From: Stephanodiscus triporus
Lineage: Eukaryota > Bacillariophyta > Thalassiosirophyceae > Thalassiosirales > Thalassiosiraceae
Direction of reading: 5' to 3'
Length of the DNA stretch: 28,060 bases
Assembly (NCBI GenBank): GCA_036939755.1
Contig: JALLAZ010000375.1
Span: 1-28,060, forward strand
In this document: positions 1 through 8,381 of the stretch, piece after piece
Position numbering within the stretch: position 1 is the stretch's first letter
Layout: each line of letters opens with the position of its first letter
Made by a program: the position numbers and the translations under genes
The notes under the pieces: model-generated
Databases searched by the model: none
Seen by the model: the letters and a program-made list of their open reading frames with translations, nothing else
What the model was told of the DNA's origin: nothing

Positions 1-832
1 CGGCACGGACTGGGCACAGGGTGATGTCGCCCGAGGCCATTTGGGTGGTTGTGTCGTTCTTCTCGTCTTTCTTTTGCATTTCGAATGTAATGTTGAGGCA
101 GTTGGAGAACTCGAGGCTGGGATCGTCGTGAGGGACTAGCCGGCCATTGTTGAAGAATCGAAGGTTGCGAAGCCGGAGTATTTGTGTTCGTCGCTTTTCC
201 TGTTGTGGGACTTTGACGTATTCACACGAGCGCATGGCGAAGAAGAAAGCGAGGATAGTTAGTTGCGAGGTTGCGCATTGCAATTCCGTGAGGCGTCGCT
301 TGTCAATTTCGGTGATGACGCAGGCGGGAACGGCTTTCTGTTGTTTCTCCTTGGGGTCGGCATTTTTGAATGCTCGGAATTGTCGCTGTAGAAGGAAGCT
401 AAGCTGTAGGTCGTCGTCCTTGGTTGGGTTGGGTCGGCCGTTTTCCCGGAAGGACGAAGATATATCCGAGATGGAATTTCGGATTGTTCCCGTAGCCAGG
501 GTATCATGAGCCTGTCTCGAATATCGTCCTTGTCGGAGAGCCATGGCAAAGGCTCCAATGATCCTGTTCCGTTGGGGTCGTGTGAAGGAGTCGAGGTACG
601 GGTCGTGGCTGAGTCCGATAGAGTCGAGGTACTTGGTGAAACGTCGCCACGACCGAGCTTGGTTCTCGTGTGTGCTTCCTGTAACTGCTCCTTCACGGGC
701 AGTTTCAGCAGCAACGAGATCAACCACGAGCTGATTTCGTTGGGCAACGGTGCTATTTGAAAATGCTGTGGAAGCTGAGAGGGGCAAGTGTCGCGGAGGA
801 TTAGGGTTAGTTCGTCGTCGGATCGGTCGAAG
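1..832 (-). CDS. Tyrosine recombinase of the DIRS-type element (partial, no ATG visible at its start)
   Basis: A third minus-strand frame is open from just after a TGA at 833-835 to the window edge. It overlaps the end of the RT ORF in the -1 phase. It reads like the recombinase of this element family: an N-terminal SAM-like/core-binding part (SWRRFTKYLDSIGLS, then RPQRNRIIGAFAMALRQGRY and DTLATGTIRNSI, about 625-470), then the catalytic domain with FFFAMRSCEYVKV, whose arginine (codon 232-230) fits the first catalytic Arg box, followed by LRNLRFF and ITFEMQKKDEKNDT. The HxxR box and nucleophilic Tyr would lie beyond base 1. The first in-frame ATG is at 544, inside the domain, so expression by frameshift or fusion with RT is likely if the copy is active. 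The enzyme would integrate a circular cDNA without target-site duplication. Confidence 0.85.
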
Positions 833-3324
833 TCACGCGAGAGGGCATCGGCAACGTTGTTCTCGGGACCTGGGAACCACTGTGAGTACTCCTTGATGCC
901 GGCCTCGAGGAAGAGTGTAGCGTGATGGCGAGCGGTCTCGATGCGGACGGATGCTTGGATCGGGTCGGGTTCGACTCCTGTGAGCTCTCGGAAATTGGTT
1001 TTCCGGAGCCAGCCGGCAGAGGTGGAGCTGTCTGTCATCGATAGGGCGCAGTCCCCTCGAGTCAGACGTTCGGCGAGCATGTCGACCCACGGTGTGATGA
1101 TCGATGCTATGTACTCCAGGAGGTTGTTCGATGCTCGGAAGCGAAGTTCTTCAGGGATTTCGAAGCGCCATGCAAATCCCTGGTCCGAGTAGCCGCCGAG
1201 GCCGAACGGACAGGAATCTGATCGATAGACATGAGTCGGCTTGCGGAAAGCAATGAGGTTCATGTCGATTCCTCGTTTTGCGATGTCGAGGAATCGGAGC
1301 ATGAGTTGGAGATCATCTTGGCATGCTTCGTTGATTCGGATCGATCGACGGTGGGTGGCTAAACGCTGGAGTTCTCGGAGGCGACTGAGGAAATGGTGGA
1401 CGCCCGGCACGACTAATGCGAGGTGTCCCAGGCGTCCGATTGTAGATTCGAGTGCTTTGGCGGTGGTCGTCCCTGCGTTGAGCAGGTCGTTGACGTCCGT
1501 TGTCCAGGCAATGAATTTGTTATCGGGGAGGGAGATTTCGAGGCGACGGAAATCGAATTCCCAGCCGAGGATCATCTTGATTTCGGTGAGTCCCGCCTCG
1601 GCGAATAGCTTGTCTCGTGCATCCATGCTTTCTCGTGGGATGGGTTCATCGGGATGATTTGGTCGAGCGGTGGCGTCGATGGCGAGGAGGGAGGCCGATT
1701 GTCCACGGGCGGCATTGTCGGTGTTAGGGATGTCGACCGTGAGGAGGATGACGTCATCAATGTAAACGTCGTGCGAGCCTCGGGGGTCGATCGGGATCTC
1801 GACAATCAGCTCCGCGCCTATTCCGAATGGGATGTCGTCGTCGAGGAGGATTCGTGATGGCACCAGCGGTTGGTTCGGTGCAAGCAGGTCGAAGGGATCC
1901 CAGTCGTCATTGAAGAGGATGGCATTTGCCAGGTCGCATATCGATTCGGAGAAAACGCCCCACATGTACGGGCAGGGTTTGCCGCCAAAGCTCAGACGAA
2001 GCCATTTGAGGAGGAGGCCGAATTCTGGGAGCATGGTGCATGTCTGCGATGCCGTCTCTGCGTTGAGGTGCATTCGACGGAAAGCAGATTTGAAGTCGAT
2101 CTTTGATGCGAGAATAGGGAGATTTGGGTAGAGGCGTCGAGCGGTGACGGCCCAATTGACAATCCGCCGGATGCATGATCCGAACATGCATGGTAGGAGT
2201 TCTGCTGTGATGACCCTGCTGTTGACGGAGGTCCCGGAGGACCATAGGTAGCTCTGATCGTGAGTCAAACAATCCTTGGGCACGATCTGTCCATATTCGT
2301 CGATCGTATTTTGCTGTTGGATGTTCATCGGCGCGATGAGGATGTTCGGGATCGTGGTGGCCTTCGCGAGGGGTAGCGGGAGACAGTATCCGTAGTGGAC
2401 ATCTTTCAAAACGAGCTTTTTCAGGAGCTCAGGTTGCAGAGAAGCGCCCTTGTGATTCCCAAATGCCAGTGCTTCCACGACGTCCGCCTGTCGTTTGTCC
2501 TCGTCCAAAGGTTCGAGGGGCCATTTTGATCCGTGTCGTAGGATCTCGATCATCCGATACCAGTTTGGGTGACGTGCAAAAAGGTGAGATAGTGTTGCTT
2601 CGTCCCGAAATTCCGAGCCGTATCCTACCGTCGAGTCTCGTTGTGATTCTAATGATGCTGCGAGGCTGCCGTTGTACTTGTGCATCAGCACCATGTAGTT
2701 TCGTTCGGCCGCTTCGGATGAGAGAACGAAGGAGAATTCAGGAGGGGTTGGCTGTCTTGGTGGCATCTTCTTTATGGCACGTATGATGTCGATTAGGTTG
2801 GTCGGCCAAATGTCGTCCGTCGCGAGGTGCGATGATGACGGGTGGGTCCATTGGGGTATGGGGATGAGGGGTGCGATCGGATGTGATGGCGTTGCCGGGG
2901 TTGGCGTTGGCGTTGGGGTTGTCGTGACAGTCATCGTTTGTGATGGGTGTGGCAACGTGGGGGATGGTTGCCACTGGGGTGTGGACGTATCGTTGTTGTG
3001 GGGGAGGGGTTCCGCCGGGGGTTGTGCGTACTGGTACGCGTTGCTCTTGGGGTCCGTCGTCATCGTTGGTGGCGGCGTCACGTGCGTTGTTGCAGACGTC
3101 GTCGTCCAAAGGAGTCCATCGAATTCGAAATTGTAGGCGTGAGGAATTGGTTTGCGCTTGAGGTACTCCGATGGTGCGGTCCTGGGTCCGTCGAGGTCGA
3201 TTGCTTCAGTGGGTTTGGGGGCCGATGCATCGTCGTACTTACCTAGGATGTCTTGGGCGTCGAGCATTCCCCGTGATAGCTTCTTCGTCGGCCGGGCAGA
3301 TGCAGGTGGTGGTGCGTCGTCCAT
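259..3324 (-). CDS. Reverse transcriptase-RNase H of the DIRS-type element
   Basis: Polymerase ORF of the retroelement. From the ATG at 3324: a Pro/Thr-rich leader (residues 1-165), then RT with motif A KIDFKSAFRR (aspartate near residue 410), the fingers/palm block LRLSFGGKPCPYMWG (about 442-456), and the catalytic YIDD box at about 521-524. RNase H follows, with candidate acidic residues in YRSDSCPFGLGGYS (D about 703), NNLLEYIA (E about 738) and SMTDSST (D about 765), and the family signature NNVADALSRD at about 822-831. The same frame is open without an ATG up to 3555, immediately after the gag TGA. True RT homology appears to end near LGRGD (about base 645). The remaining 125 or so codons overlap the recombinase frame and look like read-on. 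YIDD in place of the common YxDD forms is unremarkable. Confidence 0.93.
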   Translation of the reverse strand: MDDAPPPASARPTKKLSRGMLDAQDILGKYDDASAPKPTEAIDLDGPRTAPSEYLKRKPIPHAYNFEFDGLLWTTTSATTHVTPPPTMTTDPKSNAYQYAQPPAEPLPHNNDTSTPQWQPSPTLPHPSQTMTVTTTPTPTPTPATPSHPIAPLIPIPQWTHPSSSHLATDDIWPTNLIDIIRAIKKMPPRQPTPPEFSFVLSSEAAERNYMVLMHKYNGSLAASLESQRDSTVGYGSEFRDEATLSHLFARHPNWYRMIEILRHGSKWPLEPLDEDKRQADVVEALAFGNHKGASLQPELLKKLVLKDVHYGYCLPLPLAKATTIPNILIAPMNIQQQNTIDEYGQIVPKDCLTHDQSYLWSSGTSVNSRVITAELLPCMFGSCIRRIVNWAVTARRLYPNLPILASKIDFKSAFRRMHLNAETASQTCTMLPEFGLLLKWLRLSFGGKPCPYMWGVFSESICDLANAILFNDDWDPFDLLAPNQPLVPSRILLDDDIPFGIGAELIVEIPIDPRGSHDVYIDDVILLTVDIPNTDNAARGQSASLLAIDATARPNHPDEPIPRESMDARDKLFAEAGLTEIKMILGWEFDFRRLEISLPDNKFIAWTTDVNDLLNAGTTTAKALESTIGRLGHLALVVPGVHHFLSRLRELQRLATHRRSIRINEACQDDLQLMLRFLDIAKRGIDMNLIAFRKPTHVYRSDSCPFGLGGYSDQGFAWRFEIPEELRFRASNNLLEYIASIITPWVDMLAERLTRGDCALSMTDSSTSAGWLRKTNFRELTGVEPDPIQASVRIETARHHATLFLEAGIKEYSQWFPGPENNVADALSRDFDRSDDELTLILRDTCPSQLPQHFQIAPLPNEISSWLISLLLKLPVKEQLQEAHTRTKLGRGDVSPSTSTLSDSATTRTSTPSHDPNGTGSLEPLPWLSDKDDIRDRLMIPWLREQSEIPSRIYLRPSGKTADPTQPRTTTYSLASFYSDNSEHSKMPTPRRNNRKPFPPASSPKLTSDASRNCNAQPRN

Positions 3325-3555
3325 GTCGGGAGGGATCCAGTTGGCGATTGATGTGCTGATGTTGCCATCGTTCGCCCAACGGACGACTAGGTGTTCGTCG
3401 TTGGGAGGAGGCGCGGAGGGAGAGTTGGGATGGGTTTGTCGACGTGGAGATGTCGGGGGGATTGGAGGGCGACGTGGAGTTGTCGTCCGATGGGATGGGT
3501 CGTTGTCGGGAGGTTTCTCTTTGGGCCGGGCGTCGCTGAACCCCGGCCTGGGTAG

Positions 3556-4035
3556 TCAGGCCGAGGGCGTGGGGTTGGGAGTCATCTCCCCACGAACTTT
3601 TACGAGGTAGGCTTTGAATTCGGTGCGTTTGGCGGCAGGAATATCGTTGGCTCCCACGTGGCTCGCTTTGTTCGTGCAGTCACGGAAGCACTTTCCCTTG
3701 ACATACCAGCGGGCACACATCCAGTCGGAGTCGCCCCATTTGGGACGATCTCTCGTGCATTTCCCTGCATAGTCCCGCGACCAATCCTCGCCTTCCTTCA
3801 GTAGGAATTCCTTGACGGGTGCGGTGTTCGTGGCTATGCGGTCGTTGTCGTCGTCGGCTGCCTTCCGTTTCTTTGGAGTCTTCTTTTTGGTGTCGTCACC
3901 CGGCGGAACGACGGTGGGGTTCGTCGGCTTCGTTGTGGGTGTGACGATGAAGTTCGGAGGTAGAACGATGTTGAGCGTGCTGTTGAGTACGGATTCGATG
4001 ACGGGGTCAAAGTTGACGAGGCGATCGTCAATCAT
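3556..4035 (-). CDS. Gag C-terminal part with C-x8-C-x3-C-x5-H zinc motif
   Basis: This frame is open up to 4368, but the part upstream of about 4035 is only an overlap with the gag frame. The believable protein starts near MIDDRLVNFDP. It holds a proline/threonine linker, a basic KKKTPKKRK patch (nucleic-acid binding or nuclear targeting), then the finger CARWYVKGKCFRDCTNKASH (C-x8-C-x3-C-x5-H), a variant CCCH knuckle as expected at the end of a gag. It ends at TGA 3556-3558. The RT frame continues in the same phase directly after this stop, with CTA as the next codon, so gag tail and RT would be one reading frame if the TGA were read through. Confidence 0.78.
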   Translation of the reverse strand: MIDDRLVNFDPVIESVLNSTLNIVLPPNFIVTPTTKPTNPTVVPPGDDTKKKTPKKRKAADDDNDRIATNTAPVKEFLLKEGEDWSRDYAGKCTRDRPKWGDSDWMCARWYVKGKCFRDCTNKASHVGANDIPAAKRTEFKAYLVKVRGEMTPNPTPSA

Positions 4036-4061
4036 CGTCGGTCGGCATACGTCATGCAAGC

Positions 4062-5558
4062 TCAAAGCCAGCGTTGGATGCGGATCTCGACGGCGAAAAT
4101 GAATTTGGTCGCGAATTCTTTGTCGCCAGCAATGCGAGTTTTGAAGGTGATCTTGTCGCGGCGGATGCAAAAGATGAGTGTCTTGATCCCGTTGACGAGA
4201 GCGCTCTTGTTGCCGAAAAGAATCGTGGTGAGGCCGGCGTAGAAAACGAACGATTGGACGAGCTCCTCGTAAGTCTCTGGGACTTTCACTTCTTGCTTCT
4301 GAGAAGCTTTGATTTCTTCGAGGGATTTGCCCTCCGTGTTCTTCGAGAGCAAGTGGAGTTGTACGCATCTATCGCTCTGAGCGGATGAAAGAGGGTCTAG
4401 TTCGAAAACGGTGAAAGGGGAGAGGTTGCTCGGGGAGTTGGCACTGCTCCACACGATGTCGCCGTTGTAAAGGCTCGCGGCGAGGCCGTGGGCGAATCCT
4501 GCGTCTTCGTGACCAAGGGTTCTCATTTGGGACTGGAGCTCCCTGTCGGCCATTCCCGCCGTTTCGCTATTGATGATGCGGAGATACGACGTGGGGATGA
4601 AATCGGCTGCTTCGTCGGCGTTTTCCGCTGCGGCATTGAGGACAAGGAGTCGGCTCGTCTCGTGCCACTTCTCGTATTTGTTCTTCTTTTTTGCTTCTTT
4701 GTCCTTTATGAAGTCTAACTGTTCGCGATGGAGACGATTCTGGTGCTCGGCTTCCTCGCTGGTGCGCGTGATGCCTGCAGCAAGGGATTTGAAAACGTCG
4801 GAAGTGCCGGTCGGAAGGCCGGTGGGGGCGGACGTGCTGGGGGGCATGATGTGCTCGTTGTGCAGGCGGCGACCGAATGCTTCGAGTTCGCCGTCGTCGG
4901 GGTGGACGGTGAAGCGGGTCTCAGGGACCGCTGCTTGATGGACTCCCATGCACCACATGACGAATAACTCGACGTGAGTATTTACGTCATCCTCGTCGAA
5001 ATCAACGTCGTTTTGGTGGACGTTGATGTGTTCGGTGCCTGCGTTGAGAGCGGCAAGGATGAGTGCAAGGGGGGATGAATTCTCTACTTCGTTGAGAATC
5101 GCGTTGCGGAGGAAAGGGGCGGGGAAGAAAGAGTTGATCGCCTCGAGGTTGACGACGCCGTTGGCGGCTGGTTGGGGGAGGGCGCGAAGGTCGTCAATCG
5201 AGGAGCATGCGACGATCTCGGCGAGCTGCGGTACAACAACCTGGAGGGGTTGGATGGCCGCGGTTGCGTCGAGAATGACAGGCGTCGCGTTGTGGCCGAC
5301 GCCGAGGAGGCATCCGATCTTGTGTGTCGGGCGAAGAAGGGTGCCGCCAAAATTGTTGGGATTGTGAAGGAGAACGATCTCCTTCTTGTGGTTCGCCACG
5401 AGAATGAAACCGTTGGGTTCGTTGAGTGCCGTCATTTTTTCGTCGGCCGAGGATTCGAAGTCCATCGCGCCGGTAAAACCGGGGATGTTTCGATCACCCG
5501 ATTCGTTCACAGCTGTGATCGAGAGGAAATATGCTGTCCAGGAGTTGTGGAAGATCAT
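4062..5558 (-). CDS. Gag-like protein of the DIRS-type element, N-terminal part (498 aa before a stop)
   Basis: Acidic 498-residue open frame starting at an ATG in good context (ACCATGA). It has no catalytic motif. It carries a charged, probably coiled segment around residues 265-310 (EEAEHQNRLHREQLDF and a lysine-rich run) and a conserved-looking C-terminal block ending in EIRIQRWL. That block and the position next to RT identify it as the structural (gag) ORF of this element class, which would bind and package element RNA. The frame closes at a TGA right after EIRIQRWL, while homologous-looking gag sequence resumes about 27 bases further on in the -1 frame. I read this as a stop mutation plus a 1-base loss, i.e. 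decay. A programmed -1 shift is the alternative, but I saw no clear slippery heptamer. Confidence 0.82.
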   Translation of the reverse strand: MIFHNSWTAYFLSITAVNESGDRNIPGFTGAMDFESSADEKMTALNEPNGFILVANHKKEIVLLHNPNNFGGTLLRPTHKIGCLLGVGHNATPVILDATAAIQPLQVVVPQLAEIVACSSIDDLRALPQPAANGVVNLEAINSFFPAPFLRNAILNEVENSSPLALILAALNAGTEHINVHQNDVDFDEDDVNTHVELFVMWCMGVHQAAVPETRFTVHPDDGELEAFGRRLHNEHIMPPSTSAPTGLPTGTSDVFKSLAAGITRTSEEAEHQNRLHREQLDFIKDKEAKKKNKYEKWHETSRLLVLNAAAENADEAADFIPTSYLRIINSETAGMADRELQSQMRTLGHEDAGFAHGLAASLYNGDIVWSSANSPSNLSPFTVFELDPLSSAQSDRCVQLHLLSKNTEGKSLEEIKASQKQEVKVPETYEELVQSFVFYAGLTTILFGNKSALVNGIKTLIFCIRRDKITFKTRIAGDKEFATKFIFAVEIRIQRWL

Positions 5559-5633
5559 GGTTGCGTTTTTATTTCTACGAAAGCTACGAGCGGACGGATG
5601 GCTTTGGACGACGAGGGGGTGCGGCGGAAATGA

Positions 5634-5670
5634 CGAAGATCAGATCTCTTCGGGGGAGATCCGATCTTCG
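5634..5670. repeat. Inverted repeat, 15-bp arms, 7-bp loop
   Basis: Arms CGAAGATCAGATCTC (5634-5648) and GAGATCCGATCTTCG (5656-5670) pair at 14 of 15 positions around a 7-base G-rich loop. It lies about 80 bp upstream of the gag ATG, in the likely leader of the element. Confidence 0.75.
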
Positions 5671-5743
5671 CGCTTCCTCTCCGCGCCTGACATCCATCGG
5701 AATTCTGTGGCTCAGACGAGAAAGATGGATGGCGCGGCAAGAG

Positions 5744-5769
5744 TTCCCGCCACACTTCAGTGGCGGGAA
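5744..5769. repeat. Perfect 10-bp inverted repeat, 6-bp loop
   Basis: TTCCCGCCAC (5744-5753) and GTGGCGGGAA (5760-5769) flank ACTTCA. The arms include a TTCCCGCC core resembling an E2F-type site on both strands. It lies about 190 bp upstream of gag, so it could be a promoter element or a structured leader of the retroelement. Confidence 0.75.
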
Positions 5770-5856
5770 GCTCTCCCACATCCCTCCTTGCTGCGGCCTC
5801 CAAATAATATTTTTCACTAGCTTCAAGCAAATATTCTCCCACGATTGCCCAAATAA

Positions 5857-6144
5857 GATGTACGAGAGAATTTCGCACTTTTACCCTCACCCGACAAGGC
5901 CTGCTACCCCAAGTGCTACGATGGAGTCATTGCCAAAGCAGAGCGAGCCCCCGCTAAGTACACGCCAGACGGCGGAACGCCCCATTATTATGTCCCTGTC
6001 ATTGTGCGATGTGCGAAGTGTGGCAAAAATGACGGTCGTAATAAACAATGCAAACAATGCAAGAAGGTTCAATACTGCTCAAGGGAGTGTCAGGTTGCTG
6101 ACTGGGGCGCAAGGCACAAACGAGTGTGTAATTTCTCGCGTTGA
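5857..6144 (+). pseudogene. 3' exon of a MYND zinc-finger protein, 5' part missing
   Basis: An open frame of 95 codons without a start codon, bounded upstream by an in-frame TAA at 5854-5856, ends at TGA 6142. It contains CYPKCYDG, then a complete MYND finger: RCAKCGKN followed by C-x2-C-x5-C-x3-C-x8-H-x3-C (QCKQCKKVQYCSRECQVADW and then H and C), ending CNFSR. MYND fingers bind proline-rich peptides and often end algal proteins. The bases ATAAG|AT at 5857/5858 could be a splice acceptor, so this may be a genuine last exon whose earlier exons lie beyond, or were displaced by, the adjacent retroelement. No upstream exon is visible within 300 bp. Called pseudogene or fragment for that reason. 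Confidence 0.7.
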
Positions 6145-6561
6145 AATGAATCTTCAATTAAGAGATGAACATAAACGCTTAGTTGTAGAGGGTTAATTTT
6201 ATGGGTTGCATTTCGAAATGATTTTCCATTGCTTTCAAATCTCGATCGTCCTAAGTATCCTTCTGAACCGGTCTGTGTGAACCTCTGTTTCGCCGTTCGG
6301 TACCTCCCGAATGCTTCTCGTTGAAGCGATCTTATGAGATAGAGTAGTGATTTATGTGCCGAGGGGTTCGTGGACTACGATGACTACCGGACTGAGTAAA
6401 AACCGCGTGGGGGCGGTAGAATACTTCGCATCCAGATGAAGATGAAGTTGAAGGCAAAGGATATTTGAGTGTGAAATTTTCACACTGTGTGAAATTTTCA
6501 CTGCTCCGACACAACTACTACCATAATCAGACAAGCGAAAGACAAACATAACAAAAACACC
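6145..6561 (+). other. Intergenic: MYND 3' flank and RBR promoter
   Basis: 417 bp with no supported ORF. The proximal part contains the duplicated palindrome at 6469-6501 and an A-rich leader just before the RBR start codon. Confidence 0.6.
6469..6501. promoter_or_regulatory. Twin palindromes GTGAAATTTTCAC upstream of RBR gene
   Basis: Two copies of the 15-mer GTGTGAAATTTTCAC start at 6469 and 6487 (18-bp period). Each contains the odd palindrome GTGAAA-T-TTTCAC, centred at 6477 and 6495. In the first copy the symmetry extends to 17 bp. They end 60 bp before the ATG at 6562. Spacing near two helical turns suggests paired binding of a dimeric regulator on one DNA face. The factor is unknown. 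Confidence 0.55.
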
Positions 6562-8381
6562 ATGGCTCAGCCGATGCCCTATGCAGCGGCAGGCCTCCCC
6601 ACCACACTCCAGGAGGGTATCGAAAAACGCAGTAATACTGATCCTACTAGCTGGAATGCGTCAGATGTCGAGAGGTGGGCGAGGCAAGTTGGGTTGTCCG
6701 AAAGCACTGTCAAAGCCCTCAGTGAGAGTGAAATCGATGGGCCTACGTTGGCGACTCTTGAGAAGGATGAGTTGAGATCAGAGCTTGGAATTACTTCCTT
6801 GCCAGCCCGTAGGTATCTCTGGAGTCTCATTCTTTTGCTGCGTTCCTGTCAAGATTCTTCTGATCGAACTAAAGCAATTGACATTTTTGAGGAAGAGATT
6901 GATTCTCTACCTCTGCAAGGTGCCGGTGTGCATTTGGGGGTGGAGGTAATAAGCGGCATGGAAACGGACAAGGAAGTAGTGAACCAACTCCGAAGCGATG
7001 CGACTGAACAGAGACAGATTATCTCGGATCGTCTCATGGCACTTAGCCTACAAGCTAACGCTAGTCAGGAAACATACGAAGACGCCGAATTTGCTCGTGC
7101 TGAACAGAATCGACTCCGACAACTTAGCATCCAGTCTGAGTTCGACCAGAGGTATGCACGCTCCCTTGATCAGAATGGTAATGAACGACCTGGAATCAAT
7201 AATGAAGCAGACAAGAATGAAATATCGTCTCTTTTTGGAGTATCGATTCACCCTTGTATCAACAATAAAGTGAATGTCGCCGGTGAGTGTCAGCCTACTT
7301 AAGTGCGAAGTTGGATCTGCATTTATTGATCAATAATTGAACTCACAATGTATCCACTATGAAAGATGCTCTGGCCAATGGTCAGATTAGAGTCGTCCCT
7401 CGTTTGGAGGATCTCGAAGAAGCCAACGAGGCAGAGGACAACAACTCTGAAGCCACTGTGATCCCAGGACCTGACTTCTTGCATAATCTTCCTTTTGTTG
7501 ACCACTGTAATGGGTGTTTTGATGATGCGGTACAAGGATTTTTCCTAGCTTGCGACCACTGTCTATGCATTAAGTGCACAAGGAATTTGTTCTATACAGT
7601 AGTCCGAGACTCGTCACTCCTCCCACTTCGCTGTTGTGAGATACCAATTGACATGAATATATGTCACCATATCTTGCCTGCTGAAGAAGTTGAAACACTC
7701 CATCAGCGAATAGCAGAACGCGAGGCTACGAACAAGATGTATTGCCCGACCTGCAACAAGTTCATCAACCTTGATTATATTGATGCACAAGAGTCAACCG
7801 AACTCATGTGTATTTGCGAGACTGTGCTGTGTATCAGCTGTAAATCAATCTCGCATCCAAAGTTTTCCTGCGCCGAGAATAGCGCTGCCATCTCAGGCGA
7901 TGATACACTCCTCCACGAGGTGGCGAGACAGAATGGATGGAAGCAATGTCCAAAGTGCAATGCCATGATTGAGCTCAGTTACGGTTGTAATCACGTGACT
8001 TGCTCATATTGCGACTTTGACTTCTGCTTCAAGTGTCTGTTGCCCTGGGGAGTGCAATCGTGCTCTTCAGGGACATGTGAGGTATGGGACGAAGCTCGTC
8101 TATTGGCTGCTGGTGAGGCGCGGGTCGATGCGGAAGAAAACGCAAGGCAGATCGCGATACCAGCCATGGATCGTCAAGAGCGTGTTCAGCGAGCTATGCG
8201 TGCGCTTCAGGAAAATGAAGGATGTGATCACGAGTGGGTCAGGAGGAATGGATACCTTGGTAACTGTGAACGCTGTAATTATGACCTACCGTGTTATGGC
8301 ATGAGGTGTGTTTCAGACTGTGAAGCTACAGTTTGTTTCACATGTGCAAACTATCGCATCCCTAGGAGAGGATGGCGTTGA
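6562..8381 (+). CDS. SAM domain-RBR (RING-IBR-Rcat) E3 ubiquitin ligase
   Basis: Two exons, 6562-7282 and 7366-8381, with an 83-bp GT-AG intron in phase 1, give 578 aa. The start is in good context (ACACCATGG). Residues about 30-95 form a SAM domain (WNASDVERWARQVGLS ... LPARRYLWSLILLL), followed by a Gln/Arg-rich helical linker. RING1 begins at CNGC (residue about 288) and runs through CDHCLCIKC and RCCE. The IBR spans about 365-409 (YCPTC ... CICETVLCISC ... HPKFSC). Rcat runs about 435-478 (CPKCNAMIELSYGCNHVTC ... CFKC), with the expected catalytic Cys in GCNH near residue 448. A further C/H-rich module near the C-terminus (CDHEW ... CERC ... CVSDC ... CFTC) resembles that of fungal and algal RBR proteins. 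RBR ligases form a ubiquitin thioester on the Rcat cysteine before transfer. The SAM domain probably oligomerises the ligase or binds a partner. Substrate unknown. Confidence 0.94.

Larger units (their letters stand above)
1..5670 (-). mobile_element. DIRS-order (tyrosine recombinase) retrotransposon, 3' end outside window
   Basis: On the minus strand the element reads gag (from 5558), a zinc-knuckle-like gag tail, reverse transcriptase plus RNase H, then a tyrosine recombinase that runs off the window at base 1. Recombinase instead of a DDE integrase, with no protease seen, is the DIRS/Ngaro arrangement. I see no methyltransferase domain in the part present. The frames are displaced: gag lies in one frame, the gag tail and RT share a second, and the recombinase uses a third. 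Both changes are -1 in the direction of translation. The outer boundary near 5.6-5.85 kb is uncertain because the other terminus is not in the window, so terminal repeats cannot be matched. The gag break suggests an old or non-autonomous copy. Confidence 0.92.
5559..5856 (-). other. Putative 5' leader of the retroelement / junction zone
   Basis: 298 bp between the gag start and the MYND exon. No coding sequence is supported on either strand. It holds two strong inverted repeats (5634-5670 and 5744-5769). The element's outer end probably lies in this interval, but it cannot be fixed because only one terminus is present. Confidence 0.4.

Noticed and set aside
4062..4064. Selenocysteine or suppressed TGA in gag
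   Set aside because: The frame after this TGA closes again within nine codons and gag-like sequence resumes in another frame, so decay or a frameshift is simpler.
5172..6196. Plus-strand ORFs across gag start and the MYND exon (221 and 153 codons)
   Set aside because: They are in frames that do not contain the MYND finger or any motif, and they run antisense to gag.
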